Part shown: positions 1-7,822 of the stretch, one piece after another
How positions within the stretch are numbered: position 1 is the first letter of the stretch
How the letters are laid out: the number at the start of each line of letters is the position of its first letter
Assembly (NCBI GenBank): GCA_000023405.1
Contig: CP001643.1
Coordinates: 248,001-312,000, forward strand
DNA: 64,000 bases
Origin: Brachybacterium faecium DSM 4810
Lineage (GTDB): Bacteria; Actinomycetota; Actinomycetes; Actinomycetales; Dermabacteraceae
Direction of reading: 5' to 3'
Made by a program: the position numbers and the translations under genes
The notes under the pieces: model-generated
The model's database searches: none
The model's input: only the letters and a program-made list of their open reading frames with translations
What the model was told of the DNA's origin: nothing

Positions 1-894
1 CACGCGGAAACCGCCCACCACCAGCACTGCGGCGATGGTGACGTTGGCGAGCACGCGCAGCGCCGGCTGGTAGATGCCGAACACGTTGATCGAGCGCATC
101 GACGCGTCGCGGTAGTCCTGGGCGAGGCCGTCGAACTCCGCCTGGTTGCGGCCCTCCTTGCGGAAGGCCTTGACGGCGCGGATCCCGGCCATCGCCTCGA
201 CGAAGTGGACGATCAGCCGCGCCGAGTGGGTGCGGATCGCGCGGTACTCGATGCGGGAGCGCTTCTGGAACCACACCGTCAGCGCCAGGCAGGGGATCAG
301 CATCAGCAGCATCACCACGCCGGTCACCCAGTCCATGGTCACGATCAGCACGATCGTGAACACCATCGACAGGGAGGCGCCCACCATGACGTTCACGCCC
401 GAGTCCAGCAGCTCGCGCAGCGCCTCCATGTCGGAGGTCTGGCGGGAGACGATCCGGCCCGAGGTGTAGGACTCGTGGAACTCGAGATCCTGCTTCTGGG
501 TGAAGCGGAAGACCTTCCGCCGCAGCGCCAGCAGCATCCGCTGGCCCACGACCACCGACTGGCGCACGTACCCGTAGGTCAGCACGCCGCCGACGATCGC
601 CGCGCCGACGGCGAGCGCGGCCGCCTGGAACGCGGGGCCGGAGTCCCCGGCCAGCAGGGAGGGCAGGCCGTGGTCGATGCCCCAGGCGATGATCGCGGGG
701 CCGGCCACCACGGCCAGCTGGGCGATCACGACCATGATCGCCATGAGCAGGAACTGCTTCTTGACCGGGGCGATCAGCTCACCCAGCAGCGCGAAGGAGC
801 GCTTGCGCGAGGCGCGGTTCTCCTCCTCGCTGTAGGTCTGGTGCTCCGGATCGTTCTGGTCGTCGCGCTGGTTCTTCACTACGGGGGTGCTCAT
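1..894 (-). CDS. ABC exporter subunit 2 (membrane domain, partial)
   Basis: Only the first 298 codons lie in the window; the C-terminal half with the nucleotide-binding domain runs off the left edge. The visible protein starts MSTPVVKNQR and carries an ABC transporter type 1 membrane domain: a soluble N-terminus of about 40 residues, hydrophobic segments, and the intracellular-loop pattern ESYTSGRIVSRQTSDMEAL. The start ATG overlaps the stop of the preceding exporter subunit in an ATGA junction, so the two are translationally coupled and probably form a heterodimeric exporter. The substrate cannot be told from the sequence. Confidence 0.9.
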   Translation of the reverse strand, partial: MSTPVVKNQRDDQNDPEHQTYSEEENRASRKRSFALLGELIAPVKKQFLLMAIMVVIAQLAVVAGPAIIAWGIDHGLPSLLAGDSGPAFQAAALAVGAAIVGGVLTYGYVRQSVVVGQRMLLALRRKVFRFTQKQDLEFHESYTSGRIVSRQTSDMEALRELLDSGVNVMVGASLSMVFTIVLIVTMDWVTGVVMLLMLIPCLALTVWFQKRSRIEYRAIRTHSARLIVHFVEAMAGIRAVKAFRKEGRNQAEFDGLAQDYRDASMRSINVFGIYQPALRVLANVTIAAVLVVGGFRV

Positions 895-2717
895 CGGCCC
901 TCCTCCTGGATCGCGCGGAGCTCGAGCTCACCGGTGAGGGTCTCGATGTCCTGGTCGCGGCGGCGCTCCTCCTCCTGGTTGGCGATCACCCAGCGGTAGC
1001 GGGCGGAGCTCGCCATGAGCTCCGTGTGGGTGCCGACGTCGACCACGCGGCCGTTGTCCAGCAGCGCGACCCGGTCGGCGAGCGCCACGGTGGAGGTGCG
1101 GTGGGCGACGATCAGGGTGGTGGTGCCGTGCAGCACCTCCCGCAGCCGTTCGGTGACGGTCTCCTCCGTCTTGGTGTCCAGGGCGGAGAGCGGATCGTCC
1201 AGCAGCAGCACGGCGGGCCGGGCGGCGATCGCGCGGGCCAGGGCCAGGCGCTGTCGCTGCCCGCCGGAGAGGCTCATGCCCTCCTCGCCGATGCGGGTAT
1301 CCACGCCCTCGGGCAGTTCGAGGGCGAAGGTCGCGTCGGCGGTGCGCAGGGCGAGGTGCAGCAGCTCCTCCGCCTCCTCGTCGCTGAGGGAGCGGTCCGC
1401 GCCCAGCAGCACGTTCTCCCGCACCGAGTCCGAGAACAGGGTGGCGTCCTCGAAGGCGACCGCGGTGAGGGTGCGCAGAGCCATGAGGTCCATGTCGCGG
1501 ATGTCGACCCCGTCGATGGTGATCGCACCCTCGGTGACGTCGTACAGGCGCGGCACCAGCTGCAGCAGCGTCGACTTGCCGCTGCCGGTCACGCCCACCA
1601 GCGCCATCGTCTCACCGGGCCGGATGTCCAGATCCGCGCCGTCGATCACGTCGGGCACATGGGCCGGGGCGTCCGCGTAGCGGAAGTGCACGCCCCGCAG
1701 GCTCACCGCCCCGGTGGAGGAGGCGAGCTCGGGGTGCACGGTGGCGTCGTCGGAGGTGATGGTGTTCTCCGAGTCCATCACCTCGTAGTGGCGGTCCAGG
1801 GCGGTGGTCGCGTTGACCGCCTGCCCCAGCAGCATGCCGAGCATCCGCACCGGGCCCACCACGAGGGTCGCGGTCGCGAAGTAGGAGGCCAGCTGCCCGG
1901 TGCTGATCGTGCCGGCGGCCGTGAGGTGCAGGCCCACCAGCAGCGCCACGCCGAGCGCGAGCTCGGGGAGCATGAACATGAACATGTCGAAGCGCGCGAT
2001 GGCGGTCGCCTTGCGCACCTCGGTGCGGCGCAGCTCCTCGGCCTGCTCGGTGAACCCCTCGAGGGCCGAGGGGCCGCGGCCGAACGCCTTCAGCACACGG
2101 ATGCCCTGCACCGACTGCTCGATGGTGGTGGCCAGGTCGCCGTTCTGATCCTGCGAGAGGCGGGAGAGCACGGAGTAGCTGCGGTTGAAGAGGTAGGCGA
2201 TGATCGTCACCGGCACGGCGGCGGCGAAGAAGATCAGCGCGAGGATCGCGGAGGAGCGCACCAGCAGCGTCATGCCCACCGTGATGGTCACGACGTTGGT
2301 GACGGCCATGATCATGCCGAAGGCGATCCAGCGGCGGATCTGGTTGATGTCGCTCATCATGCGGGAGAGCAGCTGGCCGGAGCCCCAGCCGTCGTGGAAG
2401 GTCACCGGCATGTGCTGGACCTTCGCGTAGAAGCTCACGCGGATCTGCTTCTCGACGGTGGTGGAGGGGGCGACGGCGAAGGTGCGTCGCAGCCAGATCA
2501 GGGAGGCCTCGACGACGCCCAGGCCCAGAACGATCGCACCTCCCGTCCAGATCGTCGCGGCCGTGGCATCGGTGCCCAGCCGGTTGACGATGAATTCGAG
2601 GACCTGCGGGATCATCAGCGCCACGATCGACGCTGTCATGGCGGAGAGAAGGCCCAGGTAGAGGCGGAATCGGATGGGGCGAACGGTCGTCCAGAGGCGG
2701 CGCATGGTGCCGAGCAT
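891..2717 (-). CDS. ABC exporter subunit 1, fused membrane and ATPase domains
   Basis: 608 aa, a full-length half-transporter: six-helix ABC type 1 membrane domain (about residues 15-310) followed by the ATPase domain. Walker A is GVTGSGKST and the signature is LSGGQRQRLALARA. Walker B reads LLLDDPLSALD, so the catalytic Glu after Walker B is Asp. That substitution is typical of the degenerate-site subunit of heterodimeric exporters of the TM287/288 type (family knowledge). It is the first gene of a two-gene unit with the partner at 1-894, overlapping by 4 bp. Drug or lipid export is likely, but the substrate is unknown. Confidence 0.93.
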   Translation of the reverse strand: MLGTMRRLWTTVRPIRFRLYLGLLSAMTASIVALMIPQVLEFIVNRLGTDATAATIWTGGAIVLGLGVVEASLIWLRRTFAVAPSTTVEKQIRVSFYAKVQHMPVTFHDGWGSGQLLSRMMSDINQIRRWIAFGMIMAVTNVVTITVGMTLLVRSSAILALIFFAAAVPVTIIAYLFNRSYSVLSRLSQDQNGDLATTIEQSVQGIRVLKAFGRGPSALEGFTEQAEELRRTEVRKATAIARFDMFMFMLPELALGVALLVGLHLTAAGTISTGQLASYFATATLVVGPVRMLGMLLGQAVNATTALDRHYEVMDSENTITSDDATVHPELASSTGAVSLRGVHFRYADAPAHVPDVIDGADLDIRPGETMALVGVTGSGKSTLLQLVPRLYDVTEGAITIDGVDIRDMDLMALRTLTAVAFEDATLFSDSVRENVLLGADRSLSDEEAEELLHLALRTADATFALELPEGVDTRIGEEGMSLSGGQRQRLALARAIAARPAVLLLDDPLSALDTKTEETVTERLREVLHGTTTLIVAHRTSTVALADRVALLDNGRVVDVGTHTELMASSARYRWVIANQEEERRRDQDIETLTGELELRAIQEEGR

Positions 2718-2785
2718 GGGGAGAGAGAACCTCAGCGGGATTGGGACGGCCCGACGGTCGGGACCGATGGCTTAGCTTAGTCAAC

Positions 2786-2802
2786 TATCGTCCGGACCGA
2801 TA
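2786..2802. promoter_or_regulatory. possible operator upstream of ABC exporter
   Basis: Inverted repeat TATCG-(7)-CGATA around a TCCGGA core, 69 bp upstream of the exporter start codon at 2717. Next to it (2771-2785) an AT-richer stretch reads, on the minus strand, AGTTGACTAAGCTAAG and contains TTGACT, which could be a -35 element. The region 2718-2929 otherwise contains nothing recognisable. A local MarR/TetR-type site is an inference; no regulator gene is adjacent in the window. Confidence 0.35.
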
Positions 2803-2929
2803 CCCGAAAACGCATTCCCGACCGCTCGACCTCCTCCCCGGAGCGCTTTCCGGGACGGCTCCGCGCACCGGCGATGCGCCCGGTCCCTCGCGCCCGGCCC
2901 CTCGGGCGCGGTGCGTGAGGCGCGAGCCG

Positions 2930-3283
2930 TCAGGCGTCGGCGTCGGCGGGGGCCCAGTCGCCGTAGGCGGCGTCCGAGAGGAGGGCGGCGGCGCCGGCGG
3001 CCGCGGCGGTCACGCCGAGCACGGCGGGCCACGGCCCGATCTTCTTCGCCAGCGGGTGGGAGAGGCCGAAGCCGAGCACGTAGGTGGCGCCGAGCGCGGC
3101 TGTGGTGGCGGGACCGCGGCGCGCCAGCCAGGTGCGGCCCGCATAGAGTCCGGCGGCCGCGAGCACCACGCCGCCGAGAGGGCGGATGCCCGTCTCACGG
3201 GCGGTCAGCCATCCGCCCACGAGCCCGAGGGCGACGACGGGAGCGGTGTGCACGGACTCGGCGGGCTTGATCGACATGCTCAT
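2930..3283 (-). CDS. small membrane protein of unknown function
   Basis: 117 aa, starting MSMSIKPAESVHTAPVVALG. It has three to four predicted membrane segments rich in Ala, Gly, Leu and Val (about residues 15-30, 38-52, 62-75 and 84-102) and an acidic tail. No catalytic motif is visible and I cannot assign a family. It lies alone between the ABC exporter promoter region and the amylase gene, on the same strand as both. Typical codon use, with G/C in third positions, supports a real gene. Confidence 0.7.
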   Translation of the reverse strand: MSMSIKPAESVHTAPVVALGLVGGWLTARETGIRPLGGVVLAAAGLYAGRTWLARRGPATTAALGATYVLGFGLSHPLAKKIGPWPAVLGVTAAAAGAAALLSDAAYGDWAPADADA

Positions 3284-3312
3284 GGGGCGAGCCTACGCCG
3301 GAGGGCGGATCC

Positions 3313-4746
3313 TCAGCGCACCACGGCCGCGCCGTGCGCAGGCACCGCACCCGGTGCCGCCGGGCCGACGCCGTCGAGCATGTCGGCGCCGGAGACCGTC
3401 TCGAGCACCTCGCCCGGGGCGGGGCGCTCCTCGTCGCCGAGGTTCAGCACCAGCGTGAGCGGGCCCTCCGCCGCGGCGTCCTCGGCGCGGGGCGTGAGGG
3501 TGATCTGCACCCAGGTGTTCTCGAGCGAGCCCTCGTCCACCTCCACCGTGGCCGCGGCGAGCCAGGGCTCGCGGCGCCGCAGCGAGAACAGCCGCCGATG
3601 CACCTCGAGGATCCGCTCCGCCGCCTCCGCCTTCAGCAGGGTGAGGTGGTCGGGGCCGCCGGGGGCGCTCTGCGCGGAACCAGCCGCGGCGACGACCTCG
3701 TCGGGGCTGCCGGGGAACCAGGGCCGGATCGCGTCGTCCCCGCCGGCCCGCTCCTCCTTCACGCCGGTGGCCCCGAACTCGTCCCCGGCGTAGACGGCCG
3801 GGATGCCGGGCAGCAGGGCCAGCAGCGCGATCGCGGCGGCGAGGTCGCGGCCGTCGGGCAGCTGGGAGGCGATGCGGGTGGTGTCGTGGTTGCCCACGAA
3901 GGTCAGCGGATGCGCCCCGCCCTCGGCCTCGAGGAACTCCTGGTGGCGGCCCAGGGCATGGGCGAGCTCGAAGAGGTTGTGGTCCGCGAGGGAGGACCAG
4001 ATCGCCTTCCACAGCTCGTACTGGGTGATCGAGTGCGCGGTGGAGGCCGCGGCGAAGGCCGGGTAGTCGCCGTGGATGACCTCACCGAGGATCCACGCCT
4101 CGGGATGCGCGGCGCGCACCCGTTCGAGGATCGGCGCCCAGGTCTCCGCGCCCGCCGCGTACATGGCGTCCAGCCGCCACCCGTCGGCCCCGCGCTCGAG
4201 CCAGCGGCTCATGATCTCCACGACGCGGTCCTGGATGACGGCGTCGGCCAGATCGATCTCCACCAGGTCCGCGTTGCCCTCGAAGCCGTACGGGCTGGTG
4301 CCGGCCCAGCGGATGCGTGCGCCGTCCTCGGTGCCGGGGCCGGCCGAGAGCGCCTGCCGCGCCACCGGGTGGAGGTGCGAGATGTGGTTGAACACGCCGT
4401 CGAGCACCACCCGGATGCCGCGCTCATGGCAGGCGGCGATCAGCGCGTCGAAATCCTCTTCGTCCCCGAGCCGCGGATCCAGGCGCCGGTGCTCGAGGGT
4501 GTCGTAGCCGTGGGAGACGGAGTTGAAGATCGGGTTCAGCAGCAGCACGTTCGCGCCGAGGCCCACGAGATGGTCGAGCCAGCCGTGCAGGCGCTGCAGG
4601 CGGTGCACCACGTTCTCCCCGTCGGCCCCGCCGTACCCCTCGCCGCCCAGATCCTCCCGGTGGCGCGGCGCCCCGCAGAAGCCCAGCGGATAGACCTGCC
4701 AGCAGATCGCATCGCGGATCCAGGACGGGGCGGGCACGGTAGTCAT
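3313..4746 (-). CDS. alpha-amylase family glycosyl hydrolase (GH13)
   Basis: 477 aa from the ATG at 4746. All four GH13 regions are visible: I DGVFNHISH, II GWRLDAMYA with the nucleophile Asp, III WILGEVIHGD with the acid/base Glu, and IV TFVGNHDTTRI with the transition-state Asp. The start MTTVPAPSWIRDAICWQVYP puts the (beta/alpha)8 barrel at residue 10, with no signal peptide, so it is a cytoplasmic enzyme acting on maltodextrins or similar alpha-glucosides. An in-frame upstream extension is possible but would run through the promoter and start of the divergent esterase. Exact substrate unknown. Confidence 0.92.
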   Translation of the reverse strand: MTTVPAPSWIRDAICWQVYPLGFCGAPRHREDLGGEGYGGADGENVVHRLQRLHGWLDHLVGLGANVLLLNPIFNSVSHGYDTLEHRRLDPRLGDEEDFDALIAACHERGIRVVLDGVFNHISHLHPVARQALSAGPGTEDGARIRWAGTSPYGFEGNADLVEIDLADAVIQDRVVEIMSRWLERGADGWRLDAMYAAGAETWAPILERVRAAHPEAWILGEVIHGDYPAFAAASTAHSITQYELWKAIWSSLADHNLFELAHALGRHQEFLEAEGGAHPLTFVGNHDTTRIASQLPDGRDLAAAIALLALLPGIPAVYAGDEFGATGVKEERAGGDDAIRPWFPGSPDEVVAAAGSAQSAPGGPDHLTLLKAEAAERILEVHRRLFSLRRREPWLAAATVEVDEGSLENTWVQITLTPRAEDAAAEGPLTLVLNLGDEERPAPGEVLETVSGADMLDGVGPAAPGAVPAHGAAVVR

Positions 4747-4816
4747 GCCGTCATCGTAGGCGCGAGCGTGTTCAATGGGTGCAGCATCCGACGTCCCGAT
4801 CTCCAGGAGCCACCTC

Positions 4817-5656
4817 ATGATCCGCATGCGCACCGACTTCTTCGCCGAGTCCCTCGGGATGGGCACCTCGATGGTGGTGCTGATGCCGCAGGCGGCGGCC
4901 GGCATCGGCATGGAGGGATCCGACGGGGCGAGCGGCGCGGCCGGGGCCGACGGCGCGGGGGCCGACGGCACCGGGCGCGATGGTGCGGGGGCCGACGGAC
5001 GCGGGCGCGGCGTGCCCGTGCTCTACCTGCTGCACGGGCTGAGCGACGACTGCACCATCTGGGAGCGTCGCACCTCGATCGAGCGCTACGCGACCGAGAA
5101 GGGGATCGCCGTGGTGATGCCGGAGGTGCGCCGCTCCTTCTACGCCGACGAGGCGGTGGGGGAGAAGTACTGGACCTTCATCGCCGAGGAGCTGCCGGAG
5201 CTCATCGCGCGCACCTTCCGCATCTCCACCGCCCGGGAGGACACCTTCGTGGCCGGCCTGTCGATGGGCGGCTTCGGCGCGTTCAAGCTCGCGCTGAACC
5301 ATCCCGAGCGCTTCGCCGCCGCGGCCAGCCTCTCCGGCGTGCTCGATGCGACGAGCCTGGACCTGAGTTGGACCGGCACGCTCGGCGAGCGGGTCTGGGC
5401 CGGGAACGAGATCGCCGGCACCGAGGACGACCTGCTCGGCCTGCTCGCCCAGGCCGATCCGGCCGCGCTGCCCTCGCTGTTCCTGGACTGCGGCACCGAG
5501 GACGAGCTGCTCGACCACAACCGCCGCTTCATCACCGCCGCCGAGGCGCGCGGCGTCGAGCTGGCCTCCCGCCTGCGCCCCGGCGCGCACACCTGGGACT
5601 TCTGGGACGAGAGCATCCAGGACGTGCTCGACTGGCTGCCGCTGCAGGATCGCTGA
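4817..5656 (+). CDS. alpha/beta hydrolase of the FrmB/EstA esterase family
   Basis: 279 aa. The ATG at 4817 is preceded by AGGAG at a good distance, and the protein begins MIRMRTDFFAESLGMGTSM. Family marks are YLLHGLSDD, the nucleophile elbow GLSMGGFG (Ser about 149) and the C-terminal catalytic His in GAHTWDFW. The Asp of the triad is likely in LFLDCGTEDEL. The family covers S-formylglutathione hydrolases, tributyrin esterases and mycolyl-transferase-like proteins. An Ala-Asp-Gly-rich insert of about 30 residues sits between the first two core strands (DNA about 4915-5010). It is divergent from the amylase gene. Confidence 0.9.
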   Translation: MIRMRTDFFAESLGMGTSMVVLMPQAAAGIGMEGSDGASGAAGADGAGADGTGRDGAGADGRGRGVPVLYLLHGLSDDCTIWERRTSIERYATEKGIAVVMPEVRRSFYADEAVGEKYWTFIAEELPELIARTFRISTAREDTFVAGLSMGGFGAFKLALNHPERFAAAASLSGVLDATSLDLSWTGTLGERVWAGNEIAGTEDDLLGLLAQADPAALPSLFLDCGTEDELLDHNRRFITAAEARGVELASRLRPGAHTWDFWDESIQDVLDWLPLQDR

Positions 5657-5765
5657 GACCGCTCGTCCATGAACCCCGGCGGCATGGGCGGCGGCCGGTG
5701 CGGCATCCTGGGCGATGGAACATCGGGCCGCGGAAGACGCCGGCCCTCGCGCTCAGGGAGACACC

Positions 5766-6050
5766 ATGGCCACCTTCGCCGTCCAGTACACCTACACCGA
5801 TGACGCCGAGCGCGTCGCGATCCACCGCCCCGAGCACCGCGAACACCTCGCGGAGCTGCACCGCGAGGGCACGCTGCTGCTCTCGGGCCCGCTCGGAGGC
5901 GGCCCGGGCGCGCTGCTGGTGGTCGCGGCGGACTCGGCCGAGGACGCCCTCGCGAAGCTCGACGGCGACCCCTTCAAGCGCGAGCGCGTGATCGTGGACC
6001 GCGTGGCCCGCGAGTGGACCGTCGTGATCGGCGCGATCCCGGGCGCCTGA
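5766..6050 (+). CDS. YciI family protein
   Basis: 94 aa, starting MATFAVQYTYTDDAERVAIH, with a GGGAGA Shine-Dalgarno just upstream of the ATG at 5766. It has the ferredoxin-like YciI fold pattern: a first strand, the conserved RPEHREHL segment holding the family His, LLLSGPLGGGPGALLVVAA, and the DPF element near the end (DGDPFKRERVI). YciI proteins are small, often dimeric, of mostly unknown chemistry. It follows the esterase by 109 bp on the same strand and may be co-transcribed. Confidence 0.88.
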   Translation: MATFAVQYTYTDDAERVAIHRPEHREHLAELHREGTLLLSGPLGGGPGALLVVAADSAEDALAKLDGDPFKRERVIVDRVAREWTVVIGAIPGA

Positions 6051-6065
6051 CGGGCAGGGCCCGCG

Positions 6066-6554
6066 TCACGGTGCCGGCGGCTCCTCGCCGTCCGCCCGGC
6101 GGCGCTCGAGATCCTGCAGATCCAGCAGCTCGGCCGCGGTGGCCCGAGCCTGCACCGACTCGCCCACCAGCACCAGCGGCAGCGCCTCGGCCCCGCCGTG
6201 CTCGGCCAGCAGCTGCTGCGCCTGCACATCGCGGTGCACGTTCACCCAGGCCACGTCCTCGCGCGGGCTGCGGATCGCGACCTGCAGCCGGGAGGAGAGC
6301 GGGTTGCCCGGCGCCCACAGCACCACCGCCGAGCCGGGCGTGCGCTGCGCGAGCGCCGTGGCCAGCGGCACGTGGTCACCCTCTCGCAGCGGACTGGTCC
6401 AGTACGCCATGAACAGGGAGAACACCGCCACCGCGACAGCCGCGATCCACTGCCCGGCGAGCACCAGCAGCGCCGTCAGCAGCACCCCGCCCACCAGCAG
6501 CAGGGCGGGCCGCAGCCACGCCCGGGCAGGGACCTTCGTCGCCGCGGTGCTCAG
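6066..6554 (-). CDS. membrane-anchored glutaredoxin-like protein without CxxC
   Basis: About 162 aa. Two hydrophobic segments (LLLVGGVLLTALLVLAG and IAAVAVAVFSLFMAYW) precede a small soluble domain whose pattern follows mycoredoxins: VVLWAPGNPLSSRLQ where the active-site CPYC is expected, VAWVNVHRD, and ALPLVLVGESVQARATAAELL in the place of the TVP-thioredoxin strand. No Cys is present at the active-site position, so it is probably not a redox enzyme. No ATG or GTG lies near the 5' end; the best start is a CTG at 6554 overlapping the lysR stop, though an internal GTG is possible. Start uncertain. Confidence 0.65.
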   Translation of the reverse strand: MSTAATKVPARAWLRPALLLVGGVLLTALLVLAGQWIAAVAVAVFSLFMAYWTSPLREGDHVPLATALAQRTPGSAVVLWAPGNPLSSRLQVAIRSPREDVAWVNVHRDVQAQQLLAEHGGAEALPLVLVGESVQARATAAELLDLQDLERRRADGEEPPAP

Positions 6555-7465
6555 ATCATCACCGCCGTGGCCAGGCGCTCGGTGGTCTCGGCCACCAGCG
6601 CGTCCCGCAGCGCCCCCACCGCCGGGATCGCGAGCGCTCCGCGGCGGTTGAGCAGGCCGATCATGCGGTTGTCGAGATCCGGGATCGCGCGCACCACGAG
6701 GTCGGCGGCCGGCGCGGCATCGAGAGCGGTCTCCGGCATCAGCGCCACCCCGCCGCCGTGCATGATCAGCTGGAGCACCACGGTCGTGTCGTCGGTCGAA
6801 TGACGCACCCGCGGGGAGAAACCCGCCCGGCGCGCACTGGAGATCAGGTTGGCCCGGCACCGCTCGCAGCCCGCGATCCACGGGTCCTCCGCCAGGTCGC
6901 CGAGCACGAGATCCGGATCCTCCGCCCGGGGATGATCGCGCGGCAGCACCACCATCACGCGGTCCTCCATCAGCGGGGTCCACTCCAGGGTGCCCTCGTC
7001 GCCGATGTCGCTGCAGGGGTAGCGGAACACGAGCGCCAGATCGAGCTCGCCCTCGCGCAGGGCGACGACGGCATCCGGCGGCTCGAGCTCGGAGAAGGTG
7101 ACATCGAGATCCGGAGCGGTCTCGGAGAGCCGGTTCAGCACCGGCGGCAGCAGCATCGCGGCGGCCGACGGGAAGGTCCCGAACTTCACCGTGCCGCGGC
7201 GCAGGGCGGTGATGTCCGCCAGCTCCTCCTCGGCGGCGTGCAGCTGCGCGGCGATCGCCTCGGCATGCGCGGCCAGGCGCGACCCCGCCTCCGTGGGCGT
7301 GATCCCGGAGGAGGAGCGCAGCAGCAGCTGGGTGCCCACCTCCTTCTCGAGCGCGGCGAGGTGCTGGGAGACCGCGGGCTGGGTCCAGCCCAGCTCACGG
7401 GCACCGGCGCCGATCGAGCCGTTGCGCACCACGGTGCGGAAGATGAGCAGCCTGCGAGGATCCAT
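6551..7465 (-). CDS. LysR family transcriptional regulator
   Basis: 304 aa. N-terminal winged helix-turn-helix (about residues 1-60) with LLIFRTVVRNGSIGAGARE and WTQPAVSQHLAALEKE, then a type 2 periplasmic-binding-like effector domain (about 90-295). The length is normal for the family. It is transcribed away from the flavin monooxygenase operon region, with a hexamer array and a palindromic repeat in between. The downstream glutaredoxin-like gene starts within its stop codon, so they form a unit. The target and effector are not evident. Confidence 0.93.
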   Translation of the reverse strand: MDPRRLLIFRTVVRNGSIGAGARELGWTQPAVSQHLAALEKEVGTQLLLRSSSGITPTEAGSRLAAHAEAIAAQLHAAEEELADITALRRGTVKFGTFPSAAAMLLPPVLNRLSETAPDLDVTFSELEPPDAVVALREGELDLALVFRYPCSDIGDEGTLEWTPLMEDRVMVVLPRDHPRAEDPDLVLGDLAEDPWIAGCERCRANLISSARRAGFSPRVRHSTDDTTVVLQLIMHGGGVALMPETALDAAPAADLVVRAIPDLDNRMIGLLNRRGALAIPAVGALRDALVAETTERLATAVMI

Positions 7466-7529
7466 GCCCCCATGGTAAGCGCGGGTGGCAAGCCTGGCTT
7501 ATGGGTTGCGTCGCACTGCTGCGGTGTCG

Positions 7530-7631
7530 CCTGCGCCTGCGCCTGCGCCTGCGGCTGAGGCTCCGCCTCCGCCTCCGCCTGCGGCTACGCCCGCGCCCGC
7601 GGCTACGCCCGCGCCCGCGGCTGCGCCCGCG
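7530..7631. repeat. degenerate hexanucleotide tandem array
   Basis: Seventeen consecutive 6-bp units, in phase, drawn from a few variants: CCTGCG, GCTGAG, GCTCCG, CCTCCG, GCTACG, CCCGCG and GCTGCG. Higher-order structure is visible because GCTACG-CCCGCG-CCCGCG occurs twice in a row. It lies within the 357-bp gene-free stretch 7466-7822 upstream of lysR. No gene is evident there; the rest of the stretch holds a family A palindrome (7644-7702) and GC-rich sequence with nothing further recognisable. Confidence 0.8.
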
Positions 7632-7643
7632 ACGCGGCCGGGT

Positions 7644-7702
7644 GCAGTTGTGCGGTGTGCACCGGTGAGCGTGTTCGTCACCGGTGCACAGCGCACAACT
7701 GC
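7644..7702. repeat. family A palindromic repeat, copy 1
   Basis: Inverted repeat with 25-bp arms and a 9-bp loop; 24 of 25 positions pair. The left arm begins GCAGTTGTGCGGTGTGCAC and the right arm ends GCGCACAACTGC. The same geometry and core (GTGCGCTGTGCACCGGTG) recurs at 24474, 26092 and, truncated, at 31286. It lies beyond the 3' end of the monooxygenase operon, where it could also act as a terminator or transcript-stabilising hairpin. Confidence 0.85.
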
Positions 7703-7822
7703 AAAGCATCGAGCCGGGCAGGGTGGCCGGGGCGGCCGGGAAGGGTGCCGGACAGGGCCGGACAGGGCAGGGCACGGCGGCGGGCCGGGACGAGCGCAGG
7801 GCCGGGCCCGGCCCTGCGCGGG

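Noticed and set aside
1026-2780. Long plus-strand open frames opposite the ABC exporter and other genes
   Set aside because: High GC content gives long antisense frames; their translations are low-complexity His/Arg/Gly-rich and lack any domain, whereas the opposite strand encodes clear families.
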